NCBI GenBank assembly: GCA_031213475.1
Contig: JARUPZ010000003.1
Coordinates: forward strand, 7,556,740-7,620,739
From: Nereocystis luetkeana
Lineage: Eukaryota; Sar; Phaeophyceae; Laminariales; Laminariaceae
Reading direction: 5' to 3'
DNA length: 64,000 nucleotides
The translations under genes and the position numbers were made by a program. Below are positions 39,915 to 53,100 of this stretch, in pieces. The stretch's first letter is position 1. Every line of letters starts with the position of its first letter. The notes beneath the pieces were generated by a model that worked only from the letters and a program-made list of their open reading frames with translations, had not been told where the DNA came from and ran no database searches.

Positions 39915-42168
39915 GTTTCGTGTGCCCGAAGACGGAAAATAAATAATGACCTCTATTTCCAGTACGAAATAATTAAATTGAAACGGAGGTGGTCAATTTA
40001 TTTAATTGTTTTGGTCAGATAGCATTTCCAAACCGGAAAATAAATAATTACTGCTTTCCTCGAAGATTTTGATATTTGAAACGAGGTTTGCACTTCGCAT
40101 GACACCTTGGACCTGTAGCTTTTTTTTCGATTTCGATTTTTTTTCGTTTGCCCGAAGACGGAAAATAAATTATTTATTATTTGTCTTTATTTTTCCATTC
40201 CATTTATTATTTCGCCCTGCACTCTGCTGCGTACACTCGTACACTCATAGTGAAATGCAAGGCAAGCAATGAATAGAAGGCAGCTGTACTACCAGGTGTG
40301 TATGTATCTTGACGAAAGGGCAGGAGTGTGGGTGGGGGTGGGCAGGGAGGGGGGGGGGTGTACCCGCGGTGGCTGCGCGGTGTTTTGAGCCCCCCCTTCT
40401 CCTGGTCTCTGCATGATGATCACATGATGTCATGCTAGAGGGTGGTACCAGAAGGTACTCCTACTGATAGTCTATGCATACCAGCGTAGACTACTATTAA
40501 TACTCTGTTATGTACCAGGTACGACGTTGCTGCTGATGCAAGCGGCTGCAAGCAAGCATATCGGCCTGTTGGGGTGGCGGAAGCGGAAGGGGGCGTTGTA
40601 GGTGACACTGCCGTGTCGTGTTGATGGGCATGATGCGATGCGGACATGTGGACATGGGGCGTAACTACAGCAGTATAAAGCGCTCGCCAATCAGAAGAAG
40701 AATCGTTCGTACAGCAGTATTGATAGTACGTAGACAGAAGAAGAAGCGCCGTTCGAGTTTTGCACCTGGTATAAATAAACCAAAGGTAAAAAGTAAAGCG
40801 CTCTGCTGTGATTTGTGATGCACGTGTATCGCAGACAGCCCCTATAACAAGCACATACAACGTAGTAAGGGCTACGATCGTATACCCTCGTACCTTTCCT
40901 GATACCAGGTACCCCGTGGGTCTGACGGACAAACGAAGCTATTTCCACAGGGTTCTGCACTGCTGCGTACCCTACGCACTATATGTACTCATACATACGT
41001 GTGTACACTGTGTAAAAGAGTTTACAGGCACGAAAGAGGGGGGAGGGTACCTATCCCCGTCGCCAAGCGGGCTGCATGAACAACCGTTCCTCGTTGCACG
41101 CAGTCCCATGAGATAATACACCCTCTACCTAGACCCCCCCCCCCCCCCCCCCTCCCGCCTCGCTCCTCGCAATTGACTCGCGATTGACTGGGTAATGAAT
41201 TACTGCTGTTCTCCACTCTCGTGAACTTTGCACGTGCGTGAACTTTGCGGGGCATCAACGAACCTCGGAACAGGCGACACACGACATGCACCTTATTTCC
41301 TATACATAAAAATGCATCCGACTCTGCGGGGAAATGTCGTCCCTGCGAGTATACGTACCAGGTATACACTACAAGTCTACAGCTGCAGTATATGATCAAC
41401 CGCACACACTAGCGCAGCACAGATGTCGCGAAGCGATCGACAAGAATTGCTACCACCCTCTCCCCTCTAACCTAATTTGTTGGCCGTTGTCGGCGGTTAG
41501 GGGTCATGCGAGCAAGCAGAAGCAAGCATGCCAGCAAAGCATGCCGCTGCTGCTGTTGTTTCTCGACACAACCACACCTACCTCGTACTGGAGAGGACGA
41601 CGACGCAGACGACGACGAATTTGCGGCGTGCCACGTCGTCGAAGAGACCGACAAAGAGGTAACGTCGCTGGGGGCCGTGGCCACCGTGGGTCCCATTGCT
41701 TGTCTCGCGCTCCTAGTGGCTACCATATTCAATCAGAAGAGACAGCCAGCAGTACAGCAGTATGCTTCCAGCAGAGAGCGCAGAGCACACAGCACAATGT
41801 AGTTTTTCCTTCGAAAACGAAACGCGAAGCCACACACCCTACAAGATTTAAGCCAATCATAATTTCGCCGCATTTTTGTTTTTTGAATTTCAATTTGCAA
41901 GTTTTGGCGCCACCTTTCACCTTTCGCCCTCTCGATCATCACACACAGCACGGCCAGGCTCAAAGGACAGCACAGCAGTTACGCGCAGACAGGCCACTTT
42001 TGTTCACTCGACCTAGCAGAAGAGTTCGCACACGCAGGTAGCCAACACCCGGGGTGCCGTAGCTGTAGCTAAAAAGGTTGGGATAACGCTAGCTGTGTCG
42101 TTATCTAGTGGGACGTCAGATAGATAGGTTGCCGTACAAGGAAGGAAGCTAGCAAGCGAGTCGCGAGG

Positions 42169-42297
42169 ATGTCGGAGCCTGAGGCCGTCAAGATGGTCTT
42201 CGCCTGCGGGCCGGGCATGTGCGACATGGACGCAGGGTCTATCGGCACGGAGGAGGGCGTGAAGATATTCACTGGTGGGGCCGAGGGCATGCTCAAG
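42169..42297 (+). CDS. WDHD1: WDHD1 exon 1 (residues 1-43)
   Basis: Starts with ATG in GCGAGGATGTCGG, ends in phase 0 before donor GTGATT. Encodes MSEPEAVKMVFACGPGMCDM onward to the first WD blade. Confidence 0.88.
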
Positions 42298-43452
42298 GTG
42301 ATTGATTGACTGACTCCACCCCAAGCTAGCCTTGCCGATTATAGGTGCTTGGTTTTGTGTTCTTCTCTGGTGTCCTTGGTCCATGCATGGCAGTGAAAGG
42401 ACTTTGCGTGATGGCACGCGATCGCTCCCTCCATTCAAGCTTGGAGACCTCTGCCGCCCTCGAAGTCGACGGTATTTTCGTGCGCCATCGCTCCCTGTTC
42501 CTTGTGCGGGTCGCACGGGGGAGCCGTACGGGGCTGTGGGGTGACAGGGATGCCGCATGATATCAAACAACGTTTTGATATTTTTTTTGTGGATTTTTTG
42601 CGCGTTCTGATGATGAGCGATTCTGGTCGGGGCTGTTTCCTGTTGCGCTTCGATTTCGAGTCCGTGTTGTCCTTGAGACTAGAGACTGCTTGAGACTTAC
42701 TTACACTTTACGGGTACAATCTCGGTTGCCAGTTGCCTAAAGCCTGAAGTATACCAGATACCTGGTACGCACGATCGTAACAGCAGTGCCTGATACGGCA
42801 CGTACCATGACATGACGTGCCAGGTGCTGAATCGTATGCTGCTGTATGAGGGTATGATATTCTTTTTTAGGTTTTTGTCTGCTACCAGGTACCTGGTATT
42901 ATTTAATAGCCTCCTTTTTGCTTCCCTGGTGTCCGCAGCAGTGGTGGAGTGCGTATGTTTTTTTTTTTTTTTTTGCCTCTGTTTTACTTGAGGTATTTCT
43001 TCCACTCCAGAGTTATTAGAGCCTGTCCTGCGACCACGGACTGCATTGTATTGTGAGTTAATCTGAGAACAACAACAACAACAACAATGATACAGAGTGC
43101 TGCAACTGCTAATTACGGTGCTGCTGTAGTACTCGTACTCGTACGATAGGCAAGTGCATCGCCGAAAGCACAGGGAGAGAGCAACAGCAGGCATATGTTG
43201 CGGGTCCTGTGGGTAGTATTCATATTAATACTACTCTGTCCTACTACGGTACAGCTGTAGTTCGAACGGTGCGAACGAACCCGAGGAGCAGGAGGGGCGA
43301 TTAGAAAACAAGGCCTCTCATGAGAGGCAACGAAGGAGTATGAATGATGCTACGATACGTACGTCCCCTCGTCCTCCCGCGGCTTGCCGTTAGCGTGCCG
43401 TTTTCGTGCCGCCTACGCTGGCTACCAGTGTGTACGCGTGCGTGCTCTGCCC

Positions 43453-43490
<38 letters not shown>

Positions 43491-46400
43491 GTGGTGGTGG
43501 TGCTGCTGCTGCTGCTGCTAATGGTGCTGCTGCTGCTGCTGCGCCGAAAACAAGGGATAACGCAATAGTGCCCCGTTGTATCGGGTACGGTACTATTTAT
43601 CTATTTATAGTAAAGGGTTCGATCGTACAACTGGCTGTAGTATTAACTATTGCGGGGGGCCACGGTCGCCCCGGTGGTTCAAGTGGTTTGCCTCGAATTC
43701 TACTTGTTTGAGCCCTGGGTTCGAGCCCCAGGTGGGTCGGACTTTGACTTTATTTGCAAAAATCAAAATCAAAAAGGATTCAATTGTTGAGAGCGCCTTG
43801 CAGCGTGGGTAGGCACAATTCGATGCGAGTCGACGAGGGAAGAAAAGGCTGAAATATTCTCGCGATAAAAATGAAGGCGCGTACCGTAGCGGGAAGGGGG
43901 GAGAAGAGCCTGCTATGTGACCCCGGATCTGAGTTACGAGTTGGAAGGAGAGAGAGAAGAAGATGTGCGAATATAATGAATGGGATGAGCAAAAAAAAAA
44001 AAAAAAAAAAATGAAGTAGGACTTGGGGTACAGACATAAACCTGTATATTTCCCTAGTTTTACTAACAATATTTGGTCCTACCAGGGTAATTACTATGGT
44101 TCCCCGTAATAATACTACGTACCAGGGTGCTTAGTTGTACAGCAGTAGTTCCAGTCTCATGCGCAAATCATCGTGTATACCAGACGTCTATGATGTCTAA
44201 ATCAGTACCTGGCACCCGGCGTGTTGTATGTACGGCAGTACCAGCAAATCAACAGTACCAGCAAATCAACAGTATCAGCAGCAGCAGCCGCGCCACCGCC
44301 CAGTGGCTATATATATACCGCGTTCTCTGCACCGCACATCACCGCTGTTTACAGTAGCGCATGTGCTACTGTAAATAGATACACCTTTGTACCCACCATG
44401 CCTAATAGACCGCGTGCTCAACGCATGCTCCGTTCTATTCACCTCTCCCACTCGCCCGCCCCCCCCCCCCCCCCCCTCACCCCGACCCTCACCCCATCCC
44501 CACCAACAAGTCCACCCCTACCCCCCCCCCCCCCCCCAACCCCCAACCCCGCCCCGACCCCGACCCCACCCCGACCCGACCAACCTCTCCCCGCCCCCGC
44601 CACCCTCACTCCTACCCACCCCCAACCCCCCACCACCCATCCCCCATCCCCCACCCCGTCTCCATAAAAACCAGGTGTTTGACACCCAAGACTTGGAAAC
44701 CGCCGTGAAGGAGATGAACCTGGACGAGGAGGACGAAGGAGACGATGGGCTTTGCGTGACGGCCGTGGCTGTCAGCCCGGGGGGGGAGGAGGTCGCCCTT
44801 GGTCTTCGCAACGGCGACGTGAAGCTGTACGATCTGCCGTCGCTGGAGTTCCGGAGCAACCTCACCAGGTTCACCGCCCCCGTGCTGGGGCTGCACTATG
44901 GCATGAAAGACGGAGGCGTTATGTGAGAAATGTGGGGGGGGGGGGGGCGGGGGGGCGGGGGGTACTCGGTTTCATGCATGGCCGTAGTCGTATATGATCA
45001 GACCGGTGGGGGGGTACTCGATTTCATGCATGACCGTAGTCGTGTGACCGTAGACCCTCGCTCGCATTCCTACAATGTCGGGACGGAGCACGTCGGTTTT
45101 TCACTGATCAGCAGACGTTGCTTAGGGGAGGGGGGGGGGCTTGGGCGGATGGAAAGGCAGAGGGCGGCGGGGCGGGGGGAGGGGGGCGGGGTGGAGGGGG
45201 GGAAGCGGGGGGAAGGGAGAGGGAGAAGGAGGGGAGAGGAGGGAGTCGGGGGGGGGGAGAGGGGAGAGGGGGGTTCTCCCTTTTTGGGAGGAGATTGCAG
45301 GTCCGCTTCTAGCTTTATTGGTACTCTTATCATGTGTCAATCTACGTACGGACCTAATGTCGAGGCCTGTTTTGTTTAGAGCCCAATCTATTTTTTGGAC
45401 AATTTATCAGTGGTAGCCTACAGTAATTCAGCAGTAGTGATGATATCGATAGTCGTAGCACTGCAGTGAGATGGGTCGAGTCCACAGCCCTCTCGATCGG
45501 CGGCAACGCAGGCAGTCTCTTTCAGTGATGAGTTTAATGTTATTAATAAGATCTACGATATAACAGTTATCAAACAGGGTTATCTAGGGCTGGATTTTGG
45601 GGCTGGGCCTAATGGAGACAGCGAGCGCTCCCTCCCCGAGTGCTGGTTCACTTGACTGCTGACTTCCCCGGAGTGCTCGTCTCTTGTGATAGGGGAACCC
45701 CCCCCCCCCCCCCCCCCCGTTCGTTCGTTCATTGGTCGCGCGTTGGGCGAACAAAGGGGGACTCGATACTCGTACGAGCGTAAGGTCTGTGCGTAGCATA
45801 CCTGTCCATTTCCTGAGGCTGTGCAGTATTCAGTATCCGGTGTGTCGAGTATCCAGTTTCCCGTTTCAGCATCCAGTCTACAATACCCAGTATCCGGTAC
45901 TGTATTCAATATCCGGTATCCAGTATCCAGTACCGGGTATCGAATACCCAATGCCCAGTTTTTCAGTATCCACTACCGGTATTTAGTGCCCAGTGAGCAG
46001 TACCCAGCACAAGCAGTAGTACCCTAGGTCAGTATCCTCACCTTGCCTTTGCCCCTCTTCCCCCCCCCAAATGGTCGCGTGGACCAGCCACGATACAGCT
46101 CCAGGTATTTCCTAAAACTTATCCTCCGCAGTTGGAACCCTCAACCCCCCCCCCCCCCCGGCGTGCATGATATCGAGTACAAACCCCCCTCCCCCGCCCG
46201 TTTGTATGTAATATATAGAAACACCGTAATGGGCGCCTAATATCGGAGGTGCCTCTATTACGAGTAGGAACGGTGCCCAATCTCGAAAGGGATGCGTGGT
46301 CATTGGTCAAATGCCTAAGGCAAGCAACCTTTTAAGTACGCCCCCTCCCCCTCCCCCGCCCCCTCCCCCTCCCCCGCCCCCGCCCTCTCCCACTTGCAAA

Positions 46401-49400
46401 ACCGCGTCCAACACGCGCCCCCTCCACAGTGCCGCGTGCAGCGAGGAGCCGGGCATCAGGATCATACACAGGGGTAACACCAGCCATACCCTCAAACTCG
46501 ACGAGCATGACGGAGGGGTCAAGAGCGTCATGTGGGACCCAAAGGGGGAGTTCCTCGCCGCGGCAGGTACCATGCCCTGTCCCCCGTCCCTGACCATGGC
46601 CCTGCTGGCCGTGCATCGGTCGTGTAACGGTTGTACACCAGTCTTGTAACGCTTGCTTAACGGCAATGTAACGATGATTTAACGGCCATACAACGGCGTT
46701 GCACCAGTGTTGTAACGGTTGTGTAACGGTGTTGTAACGATCAGTTCATGGCCATATGACTGCGTTGTAACGGCCATGTAGCGGCCGTGTAAGGGTTGTG
46801 TGCTGTTTGCTTAACGGCCGGGAAGTCGGGCCGTGCATCAACGGTCGTGTAACGGTTTTTGTAACCGCTGTTTATAATGGTCGTGTAACGGCCACGGAGA
46901 TGTTGTGCAACGACCGTGTGACCGTCGGATAACGGTCGCGTAGGGGTCGCGCACCAATAATCGTGATGGTGGAACGGTCTCGCAGTGGTCATACAACAGC
47001 AGTCGTGTAACGGCCGTGTAACGGCCGTGCAACATGTTTTGTAGCGGCCGTGCTGGGGTCTTTACAGAGGTCGTTGTAACGGTCGTGGAACAACCGCGGT
47101 GCAACGCATTTTTGCACTTGACACAAGAAGCAGGGGGTGGTATTAGCTGTACTCGGACAGTTACCGGTACCTCAACAAGTTTTCATTCTTTTTTTTTTCA
47201 GGTGTACGTATTCCTCCCTTTTGTGTTGAGTGTGTTTTCTGCTTCTCTTTCAAATATTTATGTCGAGTTTGGCTTTTCCCGCGTCGTTGCTGATGCTGAT
47301 GTTGGAGGCTGTCGCTGTTTTGGATTGCGACAGGGTTCGACGGCACGGTGAAGGTGTGGAAGGTCGACCCCGCCCTCGAAGAAATGATGACCGACCTCGT
47401 CTCCTCGGCGAGCTACTTTAGCAAGGAGGCGGTTGGACTCGGGGGGGGCGGGTCGGAGGGTTTTTTGCACCTCGGCAAGATGGCGTGGCACCCGGAGGTA
47501 AAGACAGACGGGGCACTAAGAACACGTAAACCTACTCACGACTTTATTTTTTTCCCCCGCCTATCCCGTTTATCATGCTTGCACGACTTTAGTCGGCCCC
47601 GTCCCTTTTGCAACTCAACTCCGGGTCCACCTATTATGGAGAAGGCGCTCGTCCCCCCTCCACAAGAGTTTGTTGTATATATATATTTTTTTTATTTGGG
47701 GATATTTTGTTGGGAAAGGCTTTCTTTTTTTGTTCTTTTTTGGGTTTCCTCTTCTTTCTTTGGGCGTTTTTGAGTTTTTTTTTTTTTTTTGCGCCGGAGA
47801 GCGAGAGGAAACCCCTGTCCTCACTTATTTCTCAAGTTTTCGTGTACCGTGATCAATGTTGAAGCTCATACCGCACATTGTTATAGTGGCGAAGGCGAAG
47901 GCGCACTTTTGAGCCTCGGGAGAGAAAAATTGACTAAAGCAACGCTTGGTTTCCCTTCGTTTTCTTCTTCTTTGTCCGTTTTCTGCTCTGCTGCCCTGCG
48001 GCGCCGTTGTTCGGACCTTTCTTCGGACCGCTCCTCGGACCGTTCCTCCTTTCTTTCCGCTGCCGTTGTGATGTCATGTGTCCTCGCGCGTATGAACTGG
48101 CAGGGCAAGAGCTTAAGCGTGACCGGAGGAAGGGATCCATTACTGCTAGCACGCGGGGACTGGAAGCGGTAAGTAGTTTGATTAGTGCTCTTCGCGGTAG
48201 TGCTTGCTGACTTGCAGTGCCACACAATAGTGTTGCACGGCGTTGCCACACAGCAGTGGTTTACTTTACACCAGTAGTTCTCCGGGAATATATAATCATG
48301 GGAATAATATGAAACGTTTTCCCCTTCCCTGCCTCTCCCTCCCTCCCTCCCTCTCTCCCTCCCTCCCTCTCTCCCTCTCTCCCTCTCTCCCTCTCTCCTT
48401 CTTGTCTTCCTTCGCCCGATGTGTACAACATACATGCGTGCGTTGCGCTGCTCTACGAATGCTGATGCCGATGCTGTTGCTGGTGACCGCGATGGTGGTG
48501 GTGATGGATGCCGCCGCTGATGCTGCTGATGCTGCTGATGCTGCTGATGGTGCTGCTGATACCGCTAATGCTCCTGGTGTGGACGATGGTGGTCATGGTG
48601 GTGGTGGTGGTGGTGGTGGCGACGATGTTGGCGGGTTGCACGGGGATGGTGGCGTTTTGTGATGGGCTCGTCAGGTCGATGATAGTTCCCGAGGACGAGG
48701 CGCAGGGGGGGCACACAAGCGAGATCACCGTGTCCGCCTTCAGCCCCGACGGGCGTTACCTGGCAACGGCGGCCCTTGACGGGTGAGAGAATAAAACCCT
48801 AATATCCAACCCTTACTTTGAATGCGTATGGACAAGGTAGAGTGCAGTAGAGGTACTCGTAGAAGCGTACAAAGCGACAACTCCGACTCTGAGCTGCCCT
48901 CCTGGCGTTGCCGTTTTTGTTGTTGTTGTTGTTGTTGTTGTTGTTGGTGTTGTTGCTGTTGTGGTTGTTGTTGTTGTCGATGTTGTTGATGTTTTTTGGT
49001 GTTTGGTTTGTCCTGCAGGCGCGTGGTACTGTGGGACATGGAGGAGAAGGAGGCGGTCAAGACTTTCGTCAACACCGAAAACGAAAACTGGCGACACCTT
49101 CAGGCAAGCCTCTCTCTCTGCCCAAACCCCCGTACCCCTATGCTCTACCCCGTACCCCTATGCTCTACCCCTGCCCCTGCCCCTACGCCTACCCTGAGGC
49201 ACGCACGCGACTTTCATGGGCGTGAACGGTTGGGTCGATCGTTGTCCGGTGGTACTCTAGCGCTTGGTCTCGTCTGTTTCGATCCGTCGCAATTTTACGC
49301 TGGCGAGTTTTTTTTCAGGCTTGAAGAGAGGTGGCGATGAATGCCGTGCGGCGCAAACACAATAAAGTGGGGCCCACCCACTACGTACGTGCTGTCGGAC

Positions 49401-49928
49401 GGCATCCCTACCCCTACCCATACCGCTACCCCTCGCCAACGTGCTTTGCGCGCTTTTTTTGGTGCTCGCGTGAGGGCGGGGCTGTGATGACGTAATGGCG
49501 GTCTTCATCGATCACTGTGAAGATGTATCTATCGATTGGTAGGGTGGGTGGATGGATAGGTGGGTACGTCATTACATCCGGGTGGGCACATCATGGTACA
49601 TATATGTAGGCATGTAGGCACATCGATTGGGGAGCGACCCGCGCACCCGAGGGTCTCGTTTCATGTCTGTCGACTCTACGCGCGTGTGTGCGTCCTTGGT
49701 ACTATTCGTGATCGATCGATTCGACCACGGTACGCATGATATGGATAACTCTCTATATCTTGGTAGTCGCCCGCCGATCGTGCCTCCCCCCCCCCCCTCA
49801 CACGCCTCCACCCCCTACTACCACCACCGCCGTCATGTGGTCTTAAGTTCGACCGGCACCGATTTGTTCTTATTGCTGTATTTTTCGTTTGTTTGTATGT
49901 ATAACATTTTTGTCCTATTGCCTGTTTC

Positions 49929-49982
<54 letters not shown>

Positions 49983-50000
49983 CTGTCTGTCTGTCTGTCC

Positions 50001-50032
<32 letters not shown>

Positions 50033-50061
50033 GCCTGCCTGCCTGCCTGCCTGCCTGCCTA

Positions 50062-50143
<82 letters not shown>

Positions 50144-53100
50144 TGTCTGCCTGCCTGCCTGCTTGCCTGCCTGCCTGCCTGCCTGCCTGTCTGCCTGTCT
50201 GCCTGCCTGCCTGCCTGTCTGTCTGTCTGTCTGCCTGTCTGCCTGCCTGCCTGCCTGCTTGCTTGCTTGCCTGCCTGTCTGTCTGTCGGTCCATCCATCC
50301 ATCCGTTTTTTTTGTTCCTTGTTATCGTTTTATTTTCCTCCTCCTCCTCCTCCTGCTTTTTCCCCCCAGTGGGTAGATAACTCCACCGTAGCGGCCTTGT
50401 CAACGGGCGGCAGCCTTTGCACCCTCCGAAACGTGCCTCCTCCCACCGCCAAGAGTGCCGTTGATAGTGCCGGTGCCGGGGACAAGACCTCCAAGAACGT
50501 GAGAGAGTGTGGGAGCGTCCGAGTCATTCTAACCCTTAGCTTTGAGCTGGGGTTACTCCCTGCGGGTGGGGGGTGGGGGGTAGGGGGTGGGGGGCAGCCG
50601 CGACCGCCGTATTGGACTATTATTCTGTCTTGGGTTTTGAGATTCGGGATCGGGATTCTGCCGCTTCGAGCTTTTGGTTTCGGCGCTTGAGGTTGGTGAT
50701 TCTTCGGTTTCGGATTTTGACTTTGGGGCTTAGGGTTGGGTATTCTGGGTTTTAATAGGGAGAAAAAGAAAGGGGAGGATTTTTTTTTTTCATGGGAAAG
50801 TGGAGGAGAGGGCTGTGAGTACTATTTGGGTGATGTAACCGTTGGTAGGTGTACCGTTGGAACTTGACCGTTTGTCTTCTGGCTGCTTCAAGGGGAAAAA
50901 AGGAATATTCCGACAAACCCGCTCGGATTTTTGTTGTTGACTCCGGATACATGCAGTGTATATATATACTTGTAAAAGGGGAAAAAATAAAGTAAAAAAT
51001 TGTGGAAACCCTGGGTGCTAACGAGAGCATATCAGTCGTAGCTCTGTAAACCCGACAGCCGCTTCTCGACAAGTTAGTGCGACAGTATTTGCCATTATAC
51101 GAATGCTACCGAACCTCTAAAAGCGACGCGACTGAAACGACATGAGTTGTCTCAAGGCCCTTCCCCCCCCACCCCCCTCCCTCAACTCCCTCTCCCCCCA
51201 AAGGTGAAATGCCTCAAGGCAAGCAACCATTGAGTACGCCCCCCCCCATCCCCCTCCCTCACCCCCCTCCCCTCCCCCCTCCCGGGCCCCTCCTCCCCCC
51301 CCCCCCGCCCTCCCACATATCGTCTTCCCCCTCCCCTGTCCCCTTGTCCCCTATCCCCTTCTCCCCTATCCCCTTGTCCCCTGTTCGCCACTCTTTTGTC
51401 CGATGTCCCTTATTCTACCTCCCCTATTTCCTTGTCCCGCAGAGTATCTCGAAGAACAGGGGTAAGGAGGGGTTACCTCAGGAGAAGGATGGTGGTGGCG
51501 GCGGGGGCGGGGGCGAGCGGGCGATGCGGCTGTTCGATCAGGAGGCCGTGGAGGTGAAACGGGGTTAGGGGTCAGGGTTAGGATTGTTAGAGTCAGAGGG
51601 TCAAAGGTCGACAAGGGGGGTCGGCCCCTCGGAAGAAGAAAAAAAAAAAGAAACGCGACCACACGTCTTTTTCGTGTACTAACTCACCAGCCGTCCGGAC
51701 ATATATGCACACCAACTCTGGCCGTTAATACAATGACCGATTGCACTTCAAGGTCAATAAATAAAGGGGCTTATCCACCAGGGTGATACATACGGCTATC
51801 GCGGAAACGAGGGGGAGAGACAGGGCGATAAATATATCCAAACATGTTTTTTTTTTGCTCTGGAAAATTCGTAGTGCACTTTTACACCGGGATTATTTTC
51901 TGCCATAGCCGCAGCGACTGCTGAGCTTCCTTGAACATCCGAAACGTCGTGTCATACGTACCCCCCCCCCCCCCCCCCCCCCCCCCTCCATCCATTTTTC
52001 CTCCCCAACCCCCCCTCCATCTCTTTACCCCCCTCTCCCTTTCCCCGAGAGCCCCTCTCTCCCCCTCCATGCACTCCTCTTTTTTTTTTTCTTTTTTTTT
52101 TTACGTAAACGCCTCTTCTCCCCCCATTGCCTCACGGCGCAGGACAACGGCGGCGCAGTTTCTGAGGCGGACACCGCGCCCATCGACGACGATGACGTCG
52201 ATGACGTTGCCGCAGCGGCCGTCGACGTGGGCGAGGGCGATGTCACCGTTAACCTCGACGGCGCTGGTGACGCTAGTGGCGCTGGTCTTGCGGAGGGCGA
52301 TGGCAGCGGCGGCGGTGGCGGTGGCGGCGACGGCACCGAGGATATCCTAGGAATGATCCCGACGACTCCAGTCATCGGGGCGCCCCAGGTGTGTGTTTGT
52401 GCGAGCGTGTTTGGAGAGGAGGGGGGCTGCCGTCGTAGCTGTCGCAGTAAAAAAAGGTATATCCTCATTTCGATCGTATCCCCCATGTACCGCACCTGGT
52501 TTTCCAAAACCTTGATTCTACGAAACCCCACCCCTCATGCTCCCTCCCGGCGTTGTAGGGACGCGAGGGTCTATGGTCATACGACTACGGCCATGCATTA
52601 GATCGAGTACATCTCTCCTATCGATGTACCCCCCCCCCCCCCCCGACCTCCCCCTCTCGCGCCGCCACCCTACGGTGCCCGGAAAACGATGCGATGGTTG
52701 ACGGCGCTCTCGCCCTATTTCGGACTAGTCGTCTACTAATAATATTAAGAACTCCGTACACTAAACTAGTATATTGAGTTTAATGCGCCCTTTTGACGGG
52801 CCAAAACTAGACAAATCATACCGAAATTCCTTGACCTAGCCCCGCTCCCACCGCCACCCCCCCCTCCCCCCCCCCCCCCCCCGCCCCCGCCCGCCCGCCT
52901 CGATTGCGCTTCAGTTTCAGGTGGAGACGACCCCGATGCAGGACCCCTTCCAGCCGTCCTCGACCCCGCTCGGAGACGCTCGCCGCTACCTCTGCTGGAA
53001 CCGCGTGGGCACCATCCTCAGCGTCGACGAGGTCGGTCTGGCTTGAAAAAGAGGCGTTTGTGGTTGCAGTTGAAAAACGAAACGACCGTTGAAACCGCCG

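Larger units (their letters stand above)
37986..42168. other. Gene-free region upstream of WDHD1
   Basis: Holds a long hairpin, GGTACCC-rich sequence (38600-38660, 39215-39290), three MITE-1 copies, several TACCWGGTA motifs and a C tract (41134-41152). A short acidic frame at 41585-41660 before a GAG-GTAACG donor could be an exon of another transcript or a 5' leader exon; I cannot connect it. Confidence 0.5.

Noticed and set aside
41585..41660. Acidic open segment before a GAG-GTAACG donor, as an upstream WDHD1 coding exon
   Set aside because: WDHD1 already has a good ATG at 42169 with an upstream in-frame stop, and the segment does not resemble the family; it could only be a leader or belong to another transcript.
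43660..43740. Genuine tRNA gene
   Set aside because: A and B boxes are present, but the anticodon arm and acceptor pairing are not convincing, and the unit continues into a repeated body with an A tail, so it is a SINE head.
48325..48410. Possible CRISPR-like or direct-repeat array
   Set aside because: Simple CTCC microsatellite; no spacers. No CRISPR array was seen anywhere in the window.
49676..50376. Long Cys/Leu/Pro- or Gln/Thr/Asp/Arg-rich frames on both strands
   Set aside because: Direct translation of the CTGT/CTGC tetranucleotide array inside WDHD1 intron 7.
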